From JAXGXJ01 sp040772905 (GTDB lineage: Bacteria; Actinomycetota; Thermoleophilia; RBG-16-64-13), in the NCBI GenBank assembly GCA_040772905.1, contig JAXGXJ010000009.1:1-64000 (forward strand): DNA of 64,000 nucleotides, read 5' to 3'. This document shows, piece by piece, positions 35,132-43,138 of the stretch (position 1 is the stretch's first letter; each line of letters opens with the position of its first letter). Made by a program: the position numbers and the translations under genes. Under the pieces are notes generated by a model, which ran no database searches, had not been told where the DNA came from, and saw only the letters and a program-made list of their open reading frames with translations.

Positions 35132-36426
35132 ACGACATCTGGAACCACGAGTACGAGACCATGCGCAGGGACGAACTGCGTGAGTTGCAGTTCAAACGAC
35201 TGCAGATGTCGTTGCGCTGGGCCTACGACAACGTCCCCTTTCATCGCGACCGCTGGCAGGCGCTCAAGCTCAAGCCCAGCGACATCCGCTCGCTCGAAGA
35301 TCTCGCGAAGGTGCCCTTCAGTCAGAAGGGCGACTTCAAGGCAGCCTATCCCTACGGACTCTTCGCGCTGCCTTTGGAGAAGGTGCTGCGCATCCACGCC
35401 TCGTCGGGGACCACGTCCAACCCCACGGTGGTGGGATACAGCCGCGGTGATCTCAACACCTGGTCGGAGTTGTGCGCCCGCGTGGCTGTGGCGGGCGGGG
35501 CGCGGGATCACGACGTGGCCCAGATCACGTTCGGCTATGGTTTGTTGACGGGCGGCCACGGCATGCAGGCCGGCCTCGAGCGCATCGGCGCCACCGTCAT
35601 ACCGGCATCCACGGGCAACACGCAGCGCCAATTGCACATCATGCGCGACTTCAAGACCACAGTGCTGGTGGGTGTGCCCTCGTACGCCCTCCACCTGGCG
35701 GAGTCAGCCCCGAAATACGGCTACGACTTCGAAGAGCTCGCGCTTCGCGTGGGACTGTTCGGTTCCGAGCCCTGGACCAACCAGACGCGGGCGGACATCG
35801 AGCAGCGGCTGGGCCTCTCGGCCACCGATATCTACGGGGTGTCGGAGGTCATCGGTCCGGGCATCTCGTACGAGTGTTGGAACAAGGATGGGCTGCACAT
35901 CAACGAAGACCACTTCTTGGTGGAGGTCATCGACCCCAAGACGGGCGAGCCGGTGCCCGAGGGCAAGGAGGGCGAGTTGGTGTTCACCTCGCTCACCAAG
36001 GAGGCGCTGCCCGTGGTCCGCTATCGCACCGGCGACCTGGCCAGCGTCAGCTACCGAGCCTGCGTGTGCGGGCGGGTCTTCGCACGCCACAGCAAGGTGT
36101 ATGCTCGCACCGACGACATGCTCATCATCGGGGGCATCAACGTATACCCGTGGCAGATCGAGGCGGTGCTCGCGGAGATAGAGGGCGTGGAGCCGCATTA
36201 CCAGATCGTGGTGGCCCGTCGCGGGGCTCTGGACGAGATCGAGATACTGATCGAGGTGGAGCCGTCGTTCCTGCCCGATGCGGTGAAGAAGCTCATGGGG
36301 TTCCAGGAACACGTGGAGGAACGGCTGCGCCAGGAACTGGGCATCCGTCCGCGGGTGCGTCTGGTGGAGCCACGGACGATCCCCCGGCAGGTCGGGCGCT
36401 GCGTGGTCGACAGGCGTGGTATCTGA
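35128..36426 (+). CDS. Phenylacetate-CoA-ligase-like protein, catalytic Lys motif altered
   Basis: Adenylate-forming enzyme of the PaaK family, 432 residues. The core motifs are present: SSGTTSNPTVVGYS (AMP-binding P-loop), YGVSEVIGPG, and YRTGDLASVS. The C-terminal A10 motif, usually a Pro-x-x-x-x-Gly-Lys with the adenylation lysine, reads IPRQVGRCVVDRRG: the Lys is replaced and about two residues are missing. The family makes aryl-CoA thioesters from aryl acids and ATP. Coupled to livF and followed by a FlK-type thioesterase. Actual activity is uncertain. Confidence 0.82.
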   Translation: MNDIWNHEYETMRRDELRELQFKRLQMSLRWAYDNVPFHRDRWQALKLKPSDIRSLEDLAKVPFSQKGDFKAAYPYGLFALPLEKVLRIHASSGTTSNPTVVGYSRGDLNTWSELCARVAVAGGARDHDVAQITFGYGLLTGGHGMQAGLERIGATVIPASTGNTQRQLHIMRDFKTTVLVGVPSYALHLAESAPKYGYDFEELALRVGLFGSEPWTNQTRADIEQRLGLSATDIYGVSEVIGPGISYECWNKDGLHINEDHFLVEVIDPKTGEPVPEGKEGELVFTSLTKEALPVVRYRTGDLASVSYRACVCGRVFARHSKVYARTDDMLIIGGINVYPWQIEAVLAEIEGVEPHYQIVVARRGALDEIEILIEVEPSFLPDAVKKLMGFQEHVEERLRQELGIRPRVRLVEPRTIPRQVGRCVVDRRGI

Positions 36427-36513
36427 GGGTGAGTGTGAACCGTGGACGCCCGGCGGACGTCGGGCGGGCGGAGAGATATCGTGACAAGTGAAGGACGACT
36501 GACGGAGGACAGG

Positions 36514-36915
36514 ATGAGTCTTGAACCGGGCGTGAGCGCAAGAGTCAAGGGCGTGGTAACGGCCGACTTGACAGCCCTGAGCCAAGGATCGGGCGATGTC
36601 GAGGGTCTGGCCACCCCCGTCATGGTGCGGATGATGGAAGCGGCGGCCATCAAGGCGCTGGAGGGCCAGTTGACTACCGGCATGACCAGCGTGGGTACCC
36701 GCGTCGACATCACTCACGTCGCCCCCACCCCGGTGGGCATGGAGGTGACCGCCCAGGCGACGCTCGTGGAGATCGAGGGACGGATGCTGGTGTTCGCGGT
36801 ATCGGCTGAGGATCAGAGCGGGGTCATCGGCAAGGGCACACACCAGCGCGTGATCGTCGACAAGGAGAACTTCTCCGGCCGCATCCAGGCCCGTTGGACC
36901 GCGGGCCAGGCATAG
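36514..36915 (+). CDS. FlK-like acyl-CoA thioesterase
   Basis: Hot-dog fold protein of 133 residues. T34, E42 and H68 (GLATPV, MMEAAA, DITHVAPTP) have exactly the spacing of the T42-E50-H76 triad in fluoroacetyl-CoA thioesterase FlK. Related proteins accompany aryl- and acyl-CoA ligases and probably remove unwanted CoA thioesters. The ATG at 36514 has a GGAGG upstream; an upstream ATG at 36442 lacks one. Substrate not known. Confidence 0.8.
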   Translation: MSLEPGVSARVKGVVTADLTALSQGSGDVEGLATPVMVRMMEAAAIKALEGQLTTGMTSVGTRVDITHVAPTPVGMEVTAQATLVEIEGRMLVFAVSAEDQSGVIGKGTHQRVIVDKENFSGRIQARWTAGQA

Positions 36916-37008
36916 GGCGGGGGGTGTCTGCTACACTGGCCGGGCGACCGCCGGCGGCCTCAGGGGCTGTCAGGCGGGTCTGCGCGCGTAATCATCCAGG
37001 AGGTATCT

Positions 37009-38220
37009 GTGGAGAACCATGATTTTCTGTTCACGTCCGAGTCGGTGAGTGAGGGCCATCCCGATAAGATCGCCGATCAGATCTCGGACGCCGTGCTGGA
37101 CGCGGTACTGAGGGACGACCCTCAGGGACACGTGGCCTGCGAGACCCTGGTCACCACCGGCATGGTCGTCGTCTCGGGCGAGATCACCACCGATACCTAT
37201 GTGGATGTCACCAGCATCGCGCGCAAGACCATCGCACGCATCGGATACACGCGGGCCAAGTACGGCTTCGATGCCTACACCTGCGGCGTGATCACCTCCA
37301 TCCACGAGCAGTCCCCCGACATCGCCCAAGGTGTGCGCGCTGCCTTGGAGTTCCGCACCGACCTGAGCGACGGCGACATCCTCGACAGCCAGGGTGCGGG
37401 CGACCAAGGCATGATGTTCGGCTATGCGTGCCGCGACACCGACGAACTCATGCCCATGCCCATCTCGTTGGCGCATCGGCTGGTGCATCGGATGAGCCAG
37501 GTGCGCAAGGGCGAAGTGCTCAAGTACCTGCGTCCCGACGGCAAGAGCCAGGTGACGGTGCAGTATTCGGGCGGCAAGCCCCAGTGGATCACCGCGGTGG
37601 TTCTCTCCAGCCAGCACAAGGACGGCATCGAGATCGACACCCTCATGCGGCCCGATCTCATCGAGCACGTCATCCGTCCCGTGCTACCCGAGGGGCTGTA
37701 CGATCCCGAGTTCAAGAAGACCAAGCTCTACGTGAACCCCACCGGGAAGTTCGTCATCGGCGGGCCGATGGGTGACACCGGTGTCACCGGCCGTAAGATC
37801 ATCGTCGACACGTACGGCGGCTTCGGTCGTCACGGCGGCGGCGCTTTCTCCGGCAAAGACCCGTCGAAGGTAGACCGTTCCGCGGCGTATGCTGCGCGTT
37901 ACGTGGCCAAGAACATCGTGGCCGCCGGCTTGGCCGACCGCTGCGAAGTGCAGTTGGCCTACGCGATCGGTGTGGCGCGTCCGGTGAGCGTGATGGTGGA
38001 GTGCTTCGGCACCGAGAAGATCAGCCCCCAGGTCATCACCGAACTGGTGCAGAGCCACTTCGACCTGCGCCCGGCGGCCATCATCCGCGACTTGAACCTC
38101 TTGCGCCCCATCTATGAGAAGACGGCGGCCTACGGTCACTTCGGTCGTGAAGACGCCGATTTCACGTGGGAGCGCACCGACAAGGCCGAGCAGTTGCGTA
38201 AGGACGCCGGCCTGAGCTAG
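37009..38220 (+). CDS. metK: S-adenosylmethionine synthetase
   Basis: Makes S-adenosylmethionine from methionine and ATP, the cofactor of RimO, MiaB, QueA and RsmD in this window. Signature GAGDQGMMFGYA and the P-loop-like GGGAFSGKDPSKVDRS are intact. GTG start with AGGAGG upstream. Length 403. The 93-base upstream region has a TACACT box at 36932 but no recognisable SAM riboswitch. Confidence 0.97.
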   Translation: MENHDFLFTSESVSEGHPDKIADQISDAVLDAVLRDDPQGHVACETLVTTGMVVVSGEITTDTYVDVTSIARKTIARIGYTRAKYGFDAYTCGVITSIHEQSPDIAQGVRAALEFRTDLSDGDILDSQGAGDQGMMFGYACRDTDELMPMPISLAHRLVHRMSQVRKGEVLKYLRPDGKSQVTVQYSGGKPQWITAVVLSSQHKDGIEIDTLMRPDLIEHVIRPVLPEGLYDPEFKKTKLYVNPTGKFVIGGPMGDTGVTGRKIIVDTYGGFGRHGGGAFSGKDPSKVDRSAAYAARYVAKNIVAAGLADRCEVQLAYAIGVARPVSVMVECFGTEKISPQVITELVQSHFDLRPAAIIRDLNLLRPIYEKTAAYGHFGREDADFTWERTDKAEQLRKDAGLS

Positions 38221-38227
38221 TCCTTGG

Positions 38228-38265
38228 GGGCGCGGGCGCCGAGGCGAGCCTCGGCGCCCGCGCCC
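38228..38265. terminator. 17-bp perfect hairpin between metK and priA
   Basis: A GC-rich stem (5' arm 38228-38244, 3' arm 38249-38265) pairs without mismatch around the tetraloop CGAG, 7 bases after the metK stop. There is no T-run on either strand, so it is a T-less terminator or mRNA 3' stabiliser. Confidence 0.6.
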
Positions 38266-38288
38266 GTCATCACCCACAGGAGGCAGTC

Positions 38289-40517
38289 GTGGCACCGGCT
38301 CCCACCGAGCAGAACGGGCGGACGGTGCAGGTGGTGCCTCTGCTTCGCCTGCATCATCTCGGCCATCGCCGCTTCGACTATCTGGTCCCCCTCGAGATGG
38401 ACGATACCGTGGCCATCGGCTCAGTGGTGTACGTGCCCTTCGGACGGCGCACCGTCCGTGCGGTCGTGGTCGCCGAAGGGAGTGGATCGCCGCCGCCCGA
38501 GACCGGTCTGCGTGCGCTTCACTCCGTCACCCCTCAGAAGGTCCCGGCTGCACTGCTCAGACTGGCTGAGAGTGTGGCGCAGCGCTATCTGGCCTCGTAC
38601 GAATCGTGTCTGCGGCTGGTGGTGCCGCCCGAGCAGGGCAAGGGCGGCTCGGGAGCGGGGCGCGCCCGTGGACAGTGGGTCACACGCACGCCAGTCCCCG
38701 ACGAGGGACTGTCTCTCACCGCCAAACAGCGGAGCGTGTTGGAGGCGCTGGGAGAGGAGGCCTTCCCAGTCGGCGCGCTCTGCGAGCGCGCGGGGGTGGG
38801 TCGTGGCGTGGTCCGCGCCCTCATCGACAAGGACCTCTTGATGCTTTGCGAGCCGCAGCCGCAGGTCGCGGAGAGGCCGGCGCCCGCCGCGGACACTGCC
38901 TCCGCGTGGGCGACGACCGCGCCCATGCCCACGCTCTGGCCGGGGCAGGCCGAGGCCGTGCAGGAGTTGCTCAACGCCTACGACGATCCCGCGTTCGTCC
39001 GCCGCCTGCTTTGGGGCGTGACGGGCAGCGGAAAGACCGAGGTGTATCTACGACTCATCGCGCGCGCCTTGCAGCGTCACGAGGGAGCCATCCTTCTCGT
39101 GCCCGAGATCGCTCTCACCCCACAGATGATCGCCCGCGTGCGTGAGCGTTTCGGGCCGCGGGTGGCGGCGCTCCACAGCGGACTCACCAGGAAGGAACGC
39201 GCGGACGAATATCAGCGCATCGCGTCGGGTGAGGCGAGGATCGTGGTGGGGGCCCGTTCGGCCGTGTTCGCCCCGGTGGAGCGTCTGAGCCTGGTGATCG
39301 TGGACGAGGCGCACGAGAGTTCCTACAAGCAGGAGGAAGAGCCCCGCTACCACGCGGTGGACGTCGCCGCCATGCGTCTGGCAGAGACGGGGGGCATGTT
39401 GCTGGAGGGGACGGCGACACCCTCGGTCGAGAGCGTGCATGCCGCCGGCGGGACCATCCGCCTGGCTCAGCGTGCCCTGGGCGAGGAGCCCCCGACCGAG
39501 GTGGTCGACATGCGCCGGCAAGGTCCAGGGCTGCTGCTGGCTCCCTATGCCCGGGAGGCGCTGGCGGCCACGATGCGGCGCGGCGAACAGGCCATCGTGC
39601 TGCTCAACCGCCGAGGGTATGCGGCCTACGTGCACTGCGATTCCTGCGGGCATGCGCTCGCCTGTCATGATTGCGAACTCACGCTCACCTATCACAGCCG
39701 CAGCCGCCGCTTGGTGTGTCACCATTGCGGACGTACGTACGCGCAGCCGGTCCGTTGTCCCTCATGCGGGGAGGGCCCTCTCACCAGGGGTTCACCGGGT
39801 ACCGAGCGCCTGGCCACGGAACTCAAGGCGCTCGTGCCTCGCGAACAGGTGTTCCAGATGGATTCGGATGTGATCGGCGGCGGCCGCCGCGTCCAGAGTC
39901 TCCTGCAGTCGTTCGCCCATACTCATCCCGCTGTGCTTCTGGGCACTCAGATGGTGGCTAAAGGCCACGATTTCCCCGACGTGACCCTGGTGTTGGTGGC
40001 CGACGCTGACACGGGGCTCTATCTGCCCGACTTCCGCGCGGCGGAGCGGACGTTCCAGTTGTTGCGGCAGGTGGCGGGACGCGCGGGGCGTGCCGAGAAG
40101 CCGGGGCGGGTGGTGGTGCAGACCTGGAATCCCGATGTGCCCTGTATTAGAATGGCGCTTGAGCAGGAGGAAGACCGCTTCTACCAGGAAGAACTCCGTG
40201 CTCGGCGCCGTCTTGGATATCCACCCTTCACTCAGATGATCAGGTTGGTGACCGCGGCGCGGGAGCCGGATCGGGCGCAGGCGGCCGCTTCGTATCTCGC
40301 CGAACGCTTGGCTCCCCACCTGCGTCCGAAGGAGTTGTGGGGGCCTTCGCGTCTGCCCACTCTTCGGGGGAAGGCGCGGTGGCACGTGCTCGTGGCTGCG
40401 AGTGATGGCGGGCGGGTGCGCAGGCTGGTAGGCCAGGCCGTGGAGCAGTTGGCTGGGCCGTATCGACGGAGAGGCGTGCTCCTGCTGGTGGACGTGGACC
40501 CGTATTCTTTCGGGTAG
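38289..40517 (+). CDS. priA: Primosomal protein N' (replication restart helicase PriA)
   Basis: Reloads the replisome at collapsed forks. After the N-terminal DNA-binding domain and winged helix, Walker A GVTGSGKT is at 243-250 and the DEAH box at about 338-341. The zinc-binding module shows CDSCGHALACHDC and CHHCGRTYAQPVRCPSCGEG near 450-500. Length 742. GTG start with AGGAGG. The priA-def-fmt order is common in Gram-positive bacteria. Confidence 0.96.
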   Translation: MAPAPTEQNGRTVQVVPLLRLHHLGHRRFDYLVPLEMDDTVAIGSVVYVPFGRRTVRAVVVAEGSGSPPPETGLRALHSVTPQKVPAALLRLAESVAQRYLASYESCLRLVVPPEQGKGGSGAGRARGQWVTRTPVPDEGLSLTAKQRSVLEALGEEAFPVGALCERAGVGRGVVRALIDKDLLMLCEPQPQVAERPAPAADTASAWATTAPMPTLWPGQAEAVQELLNAYDDPAFVRRLLWGVTGSGKTEVYLRLIARALQRHEGAILLVPEIALTPQMIARVRERFGPRVAALHSGLTRKERADEYQRIASGEARIVVGARSAVFAPVERLSLVIVDEAHESSYKQEEEPRYHAVDVAAMRLAETGGMLLEGTATPSVESVHAAGGTIRLAQRALGEEPPTEVVDMRRQGPGLLLAPYAREALAATMRRGEQAIVLLNRRGYAAYVHCDSCGHALACHDCELTLTYHSRSRRLVCHHCGRTYAQPVRCPSCGEGPLTRGSPGTERLATELKALVPREQVFQMDSDVIGGGRRVQSLLQSFAHTHPAVLLGTQMVAKGHDFPDVTLVLVADADTGLYLPDFRAAERTFQLLRQVAGRAGRAEKPGRVVVQTWNPDVPCIRMALEQEEDRFYQEELRARRRLGYPPFTQMIRLVTAAREPDRAQAAASYLAERLAPHLRPKELWGPSRLPTLRGKARWHVLVAASDGGRVRRLVGQAVEQLAGPYRRRGVLLLVDVDPYSFG

Positions 40518-40540
40518 AGAGTAGATAGGTGAGTGGAACG

Positions 40541-41092
40541 ATGGCCAAACGACAAGAAGACAGAAGACCGCGGCAGGCGGCCGCTCCGTTGGAGCGGTTA
40601 CGCGTGTTCGGCGACCCCGTACTCAAACAGCCCACCAGGCTTGTCACCACCTTCGACGATCGGCTGCGCAAGCTGTCCGAGGTCATGTTCGAGGTGATGG
40701 AGCGGGAGGAAGGCGTAGGTCTGGCCGCTCCGCAGATAGGTGTGGTGAGCCGCGTCATGGTCTGGAAGGACCCCGACGACGGCGACCGGCCTTACGTGTA
40801 CGTGAATCCCCACATTGTGGAGGCGTCTGAGACCGTCACGGTGGAGCCGGAGGGTTGTCTGTCGGTGCCCGGAGAGACCATGGAGGTGCCGCGGGCCGAC
40901 GAAGTGCTGGTTGAGGCCCAGGATCTGCAGGGCAGTCCGTTCCAGGCCCGTCACTGCGGCTACCAGGCGCGCGTGGTGCAGCATGAGATCGACCATCTGG
41001 ACGGCTGCCTCATCATAGATCGCACCTCGCAGGAGGAGAGGCGGAGAGTCCTCAAGGACCTGCGCGAGCGCGCGCTCTCGGTCGGTCGGTGA
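40541..41092 (+). CDS. def: Peptide deformylase
   Basis: Removes the formyl group from nascent proteins. All three motifs are present: GVGLAAPQIG, EGCLSVPG and QHEIDHLDG (metal ligands Cys, His, His plus the catalytic Glu). Length 183 from the ATG at 40541; an in-frame GTG at 40529 adds four residues. Overlaps fmt as GTGA, coupling deformylation to formylation. Confidence 0.95.
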   Translation: MAKRQEDRRPRQAAAPLERLRVFGDPVLKQPTRLVTTFDDRLRKLSEVMFEVMEREEGVGLAAPQIGVVSRVMVWKDPDDGDRPYVYVNPHIVEASETVTVEPEGCLSVPGETMEVPRADEVLVEAQDLQGSPFQARHCGYQARVVQHEIDHLDGCLIIDRTSQEERRRVLKDLRERALSVGR

Positions 41093-42147
41093 GTTTCGTC
41101 TTCGCCGGCACGCCCGATTTCGGCGCCCGCGTCCTGCGCGGCTTGGCCGATTTGGGCCGTGTGCCTGCGCTGGTGGTCTCTCAGCCCGACCGGCCGCGGG
41201 GGAGAGGTCGTAAGACCTGCCCGCCACCCGTGATCGAGGAGGCGGCGCGTCTCGGCTGCTCGGCCATGCAGGTGGAAGATATCAACGCGCCCGCCACTAT
41301 CTCCGCCATGCAGGCGACAGGTGCCGATCGGCTGGTGGTGGCAGCCTTCGGCCAGTTGTTGCGGGAGGCGGTGCTCGAGCGGTTCCTGTGCCTCAATGTG
41401 CACGCCTCGCTCCTTCCCAAGTACAGAGGCGCCGCGCCCATCGAGCGGGCGCTGGCCGCAGGCGAGGTGTCGACGGGCATCAGCATCATGCGTATGACGG
41501 TGGGCCTGGACGAAGGACCTGTCGCCCTGCAGACGTCGGTGAGCATCGGGTTGCGTGACGACGCGGGCTCGCTGGGGCGCGCACTGGCCGTCCTGGGGGC
41601 ATCGGGTCTCGATCAGGTACTCACCGGACTGCACGACGGCACCGTCGTCTGGACCGAGCAATCCGAGCCCGGGACGTATGCCTGCAAGCTCACTGCCGCC
41701 GACATGCTCATCGACCCATCGGCGGCGGCCAAGACGGTCCACGATCAAGTGCGCGCCCTCAGCCCGGTCATCGGCATGCGCGCCCGCAGTGGTGAGGTGG
41801 AGTTCAAGGTGTGGCGCACCTGGCCGTACGACGGCGGAGAAGCAGTCATGCTGCCTCCTGGGGCCGGGGAAGTCCAGGGTGTACCGGGGGCGATGGTCGC
41901 CAGGGACGGCCGCCTGTTCCTTGGCTGCGGCAGAGGAGTGCTGGAGATCCTGCTGGTCCAGCCGGCGGGCAAAGCCCGTATGGACACGTCCGCCTTCCTG
42001 CGCGGATACGGCTCACGTCTCGCCGACAGGCTCAACCTCGCTCGCGAGGGCACGGTGGGCACCGCCGAGCCCACTACTCCGGGCACCGCCGGGGGCACCG
42101 GCTTCGCCGAGAGCACCGTAGATCACACCGGCCCGCGTACTGTCTGA
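41089..42147 (+). CDS. fmt: Methionyl-tRNA formyltransferase
   Basis: Formylates initiator Met-tRNA using 10-formyl-tetrahydrofolate. N-terminal VFAGTPDFGARVL and the catalytic HASLLPKYRGAAPIERAL block are intact. The C-terminal OB-like domain is present. The last 35 residues are a Gly/Thr-rich low-complexity tail that makes it 352 residues, longer than the usual 310-320. Confidence 0.95.
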   Translation: MSFVFAGTPDFGARVLRGLADLGRVPALVVSQPDRPRGRGRKTCPPPVIEEAARLGCSAMQVEDINAPATISAMQATGADRLVVAAFGQLLREAVLERFLCLNVHASLLPKYRGAAPIERALAAGEVSTGISIMRMTVGLDEGPVALQTSVSIGLRDDAGSLGRALAVLGASGLDQVLTGLHDGTVVWTEQSEPGTYACKLTAADMLIDPSAAAKTVHDQVRALSPVIGMRARSGEVEFKVWRTWPYDGGEAVMLPPGAGEVQGVPGAMVARDGRLFLGCGRGVLEILLVQPAGKARMDTSAFLRGYGSRLADRLNLAREGTVGTAEPTTPGTAGGTGFAESTVDHTGPRTV

Positions 42148-42170
42148 GGGATCCCACCAGAGGAGAGCCC

Positions 42171-42908
42171 ATGCCCATCCCAGCGGACGTCTATCGAGAA
42201 GTGCATCTGGTCCCCTCGATCCTCTCGGCCGATTTCTCCCGGCTGGGGGAGCAAGTGGCCGCCGTTATGGACGCGAGTGTGCGCATGATCCATTTCGATG
42301 TCATGGACGGACACTATGTCCCCAACCTGAGCATCGGACCGGCTGTGCTCGCGTCGCTGGCGCCGGTGGTGCACGACCGAGGAGGTCTGTTCTCGGTGCA
42401 TTTGATGATCGAGCGGCCCGAGAAGTACGCTGCCGAGTTCGTGCGCGCGGGAGCCGACGCGTTGAGCTTCCATGTGGAAGCCTGCGCTCATCCGCGGCAC
42501 GTGCTGGAGACCATCAGGGACATGGGAGCCGGAGCGGGTGTCGCCCTGAACCCCGGCACCGACGTGTCCCGCATTGAGCCTTTGCTGGGCGTGGTCGACT
42601 TCGTGCTGGTGATGACGGTGAACCCGGGCTTCGGAGGTCAGGAACTCATCGCCCCGGTGCTGGGGAAGCTGCCGTGGCTGCGGAAGCGCCTGCCCGCGCA
42701 CGTTGCCGTCGAGGTGGATGGCGGCGTCGGGCGCGACAACATCGCGCGGGTGGTGGAAGCGGGCGGCAACTGGGTCGTGGCGGGGTCGGCCGTGTTCGGC
42801 GCGGAGGATCCGGCGGAGGAAGCCCGTGCGCTGCAGCAGACGGCGCGGCGGGCGGCCGGGGCGGCCGGGGCGGCCGGGGCGGCCGGGGCGGCTGCGCGCG
42901 AGGCGTAG
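42171..42908 (+). CDS. rpe: Ribulose-phosphate 3-epimerase
   Basis: Pentose-phosphate enzyme; TIM barrel with PSILSADFSRLGEQV, IHFDVMDGHYVPN, MTVNPGFGGQ and VDGGVGRDN. Its ribulose-5-phosphate substrate is also used by RibBA downstream. ATG at 42171 has GAGGAGAG upstream. Length 245, of which the last 20 residues are an Ala-Gly tail produced by a 9-base tandem repeat. Confidence 0.95.
   Translation: MPIPADVYREVHLVPSILSADFSRLGEQVAAVMDASVRMIHFDVMDGHYVPNLSIGPAVLASLAPVVHDRGGLFSVHLMIERPEKYAAEFVRAGADALSFHVEACAHPRHVLETIRDMGAGAGVALNPGTDVSRIEPLLGVVDFVLVMTVNPGFGGQELIAPVLGKLPWLRKRLPAHVAVEVDGGVGRDNIARVVEAGGNWVVAGSAVFGAEDPAEEARALQQTARRAAGAAGAAGAAGAAAREA
42852..42887 (+). repeat. 9-bp tandem repeat at 3' end of rpe
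   Basis: Four exact copies of GCGGCCGGG (then a partial fifth) encode Ala-Ala-Gly repeats in the rpe tail. Being a multiple of three, copy-number change would keep the frame. Confidence 0.85.
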
Positions 42909-42978
42909 GTGGTGCGTCCCGCGAGCGTGTGGTAGATTCTGGCGTGCAAGAAGTGGAGCCTGCGGCTCCGCACAAGAT

Positions 42979-43089
42979 GGTCTTCGGGGTCGGGTGAGAT
43001 TCCCTACCGGCGGTACAGCCCGCGAGCCTTTCGAGGCAGACCAGGTGAGATCCCTGGGCCGACAGTGAAAGTCTGGAAGAGAGAAGACC
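42979..43089 (+). promoter_or_regulatory. FMN riboswitch (RFN element)
   Basis: Closing stem GGTCTTC (42979-42985) pairs with GAAGACC (43083-43089). Conserved aptamer blocks are in order: GGGTGAGATTCCCTACCGGC, AGCCCGCGAGC, CAGGTGAGATCCCTGGGCCG and ACAGTGAAAGTCTGG then GAGAGAAGACC. FMN binding would repress the rib operon that follows. A TAGATT box at 42933 may be its -10. Confidence 0.96.
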
Positions 43090-43109
43090 GGAGCAGCATG
43101 CTCTGCCGA

Positions 43110-43137
43110 CCCCTGGGCCTAGGCCAAGGGGTTTTTT
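43110..43137 (+). terminator. Riboswitch terminator overlapping ribD start signals
   Basis: CCCCTGGGCC pairs with GGCCAAGGGG (one mismatch) and is followed by six T's. The 3' arm contains the only ribosome-binding site for ribD (AAGGGG, 43126-43131), and the T-run runs into the TTG start. The one hairpin could therefore stop transcription and hide the start site. Confidence 0.85.
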
Positions 43138-43138
43138 G

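Noticed and set aside
36916..37008. SAM riboswitch upstream of metK
   Set aside because: The 93-base leader shows none of the conserved blocks of SAM-I, SAM-II or SAM-IV that I can recognise, and there is no terminator or sequestering hairpin.
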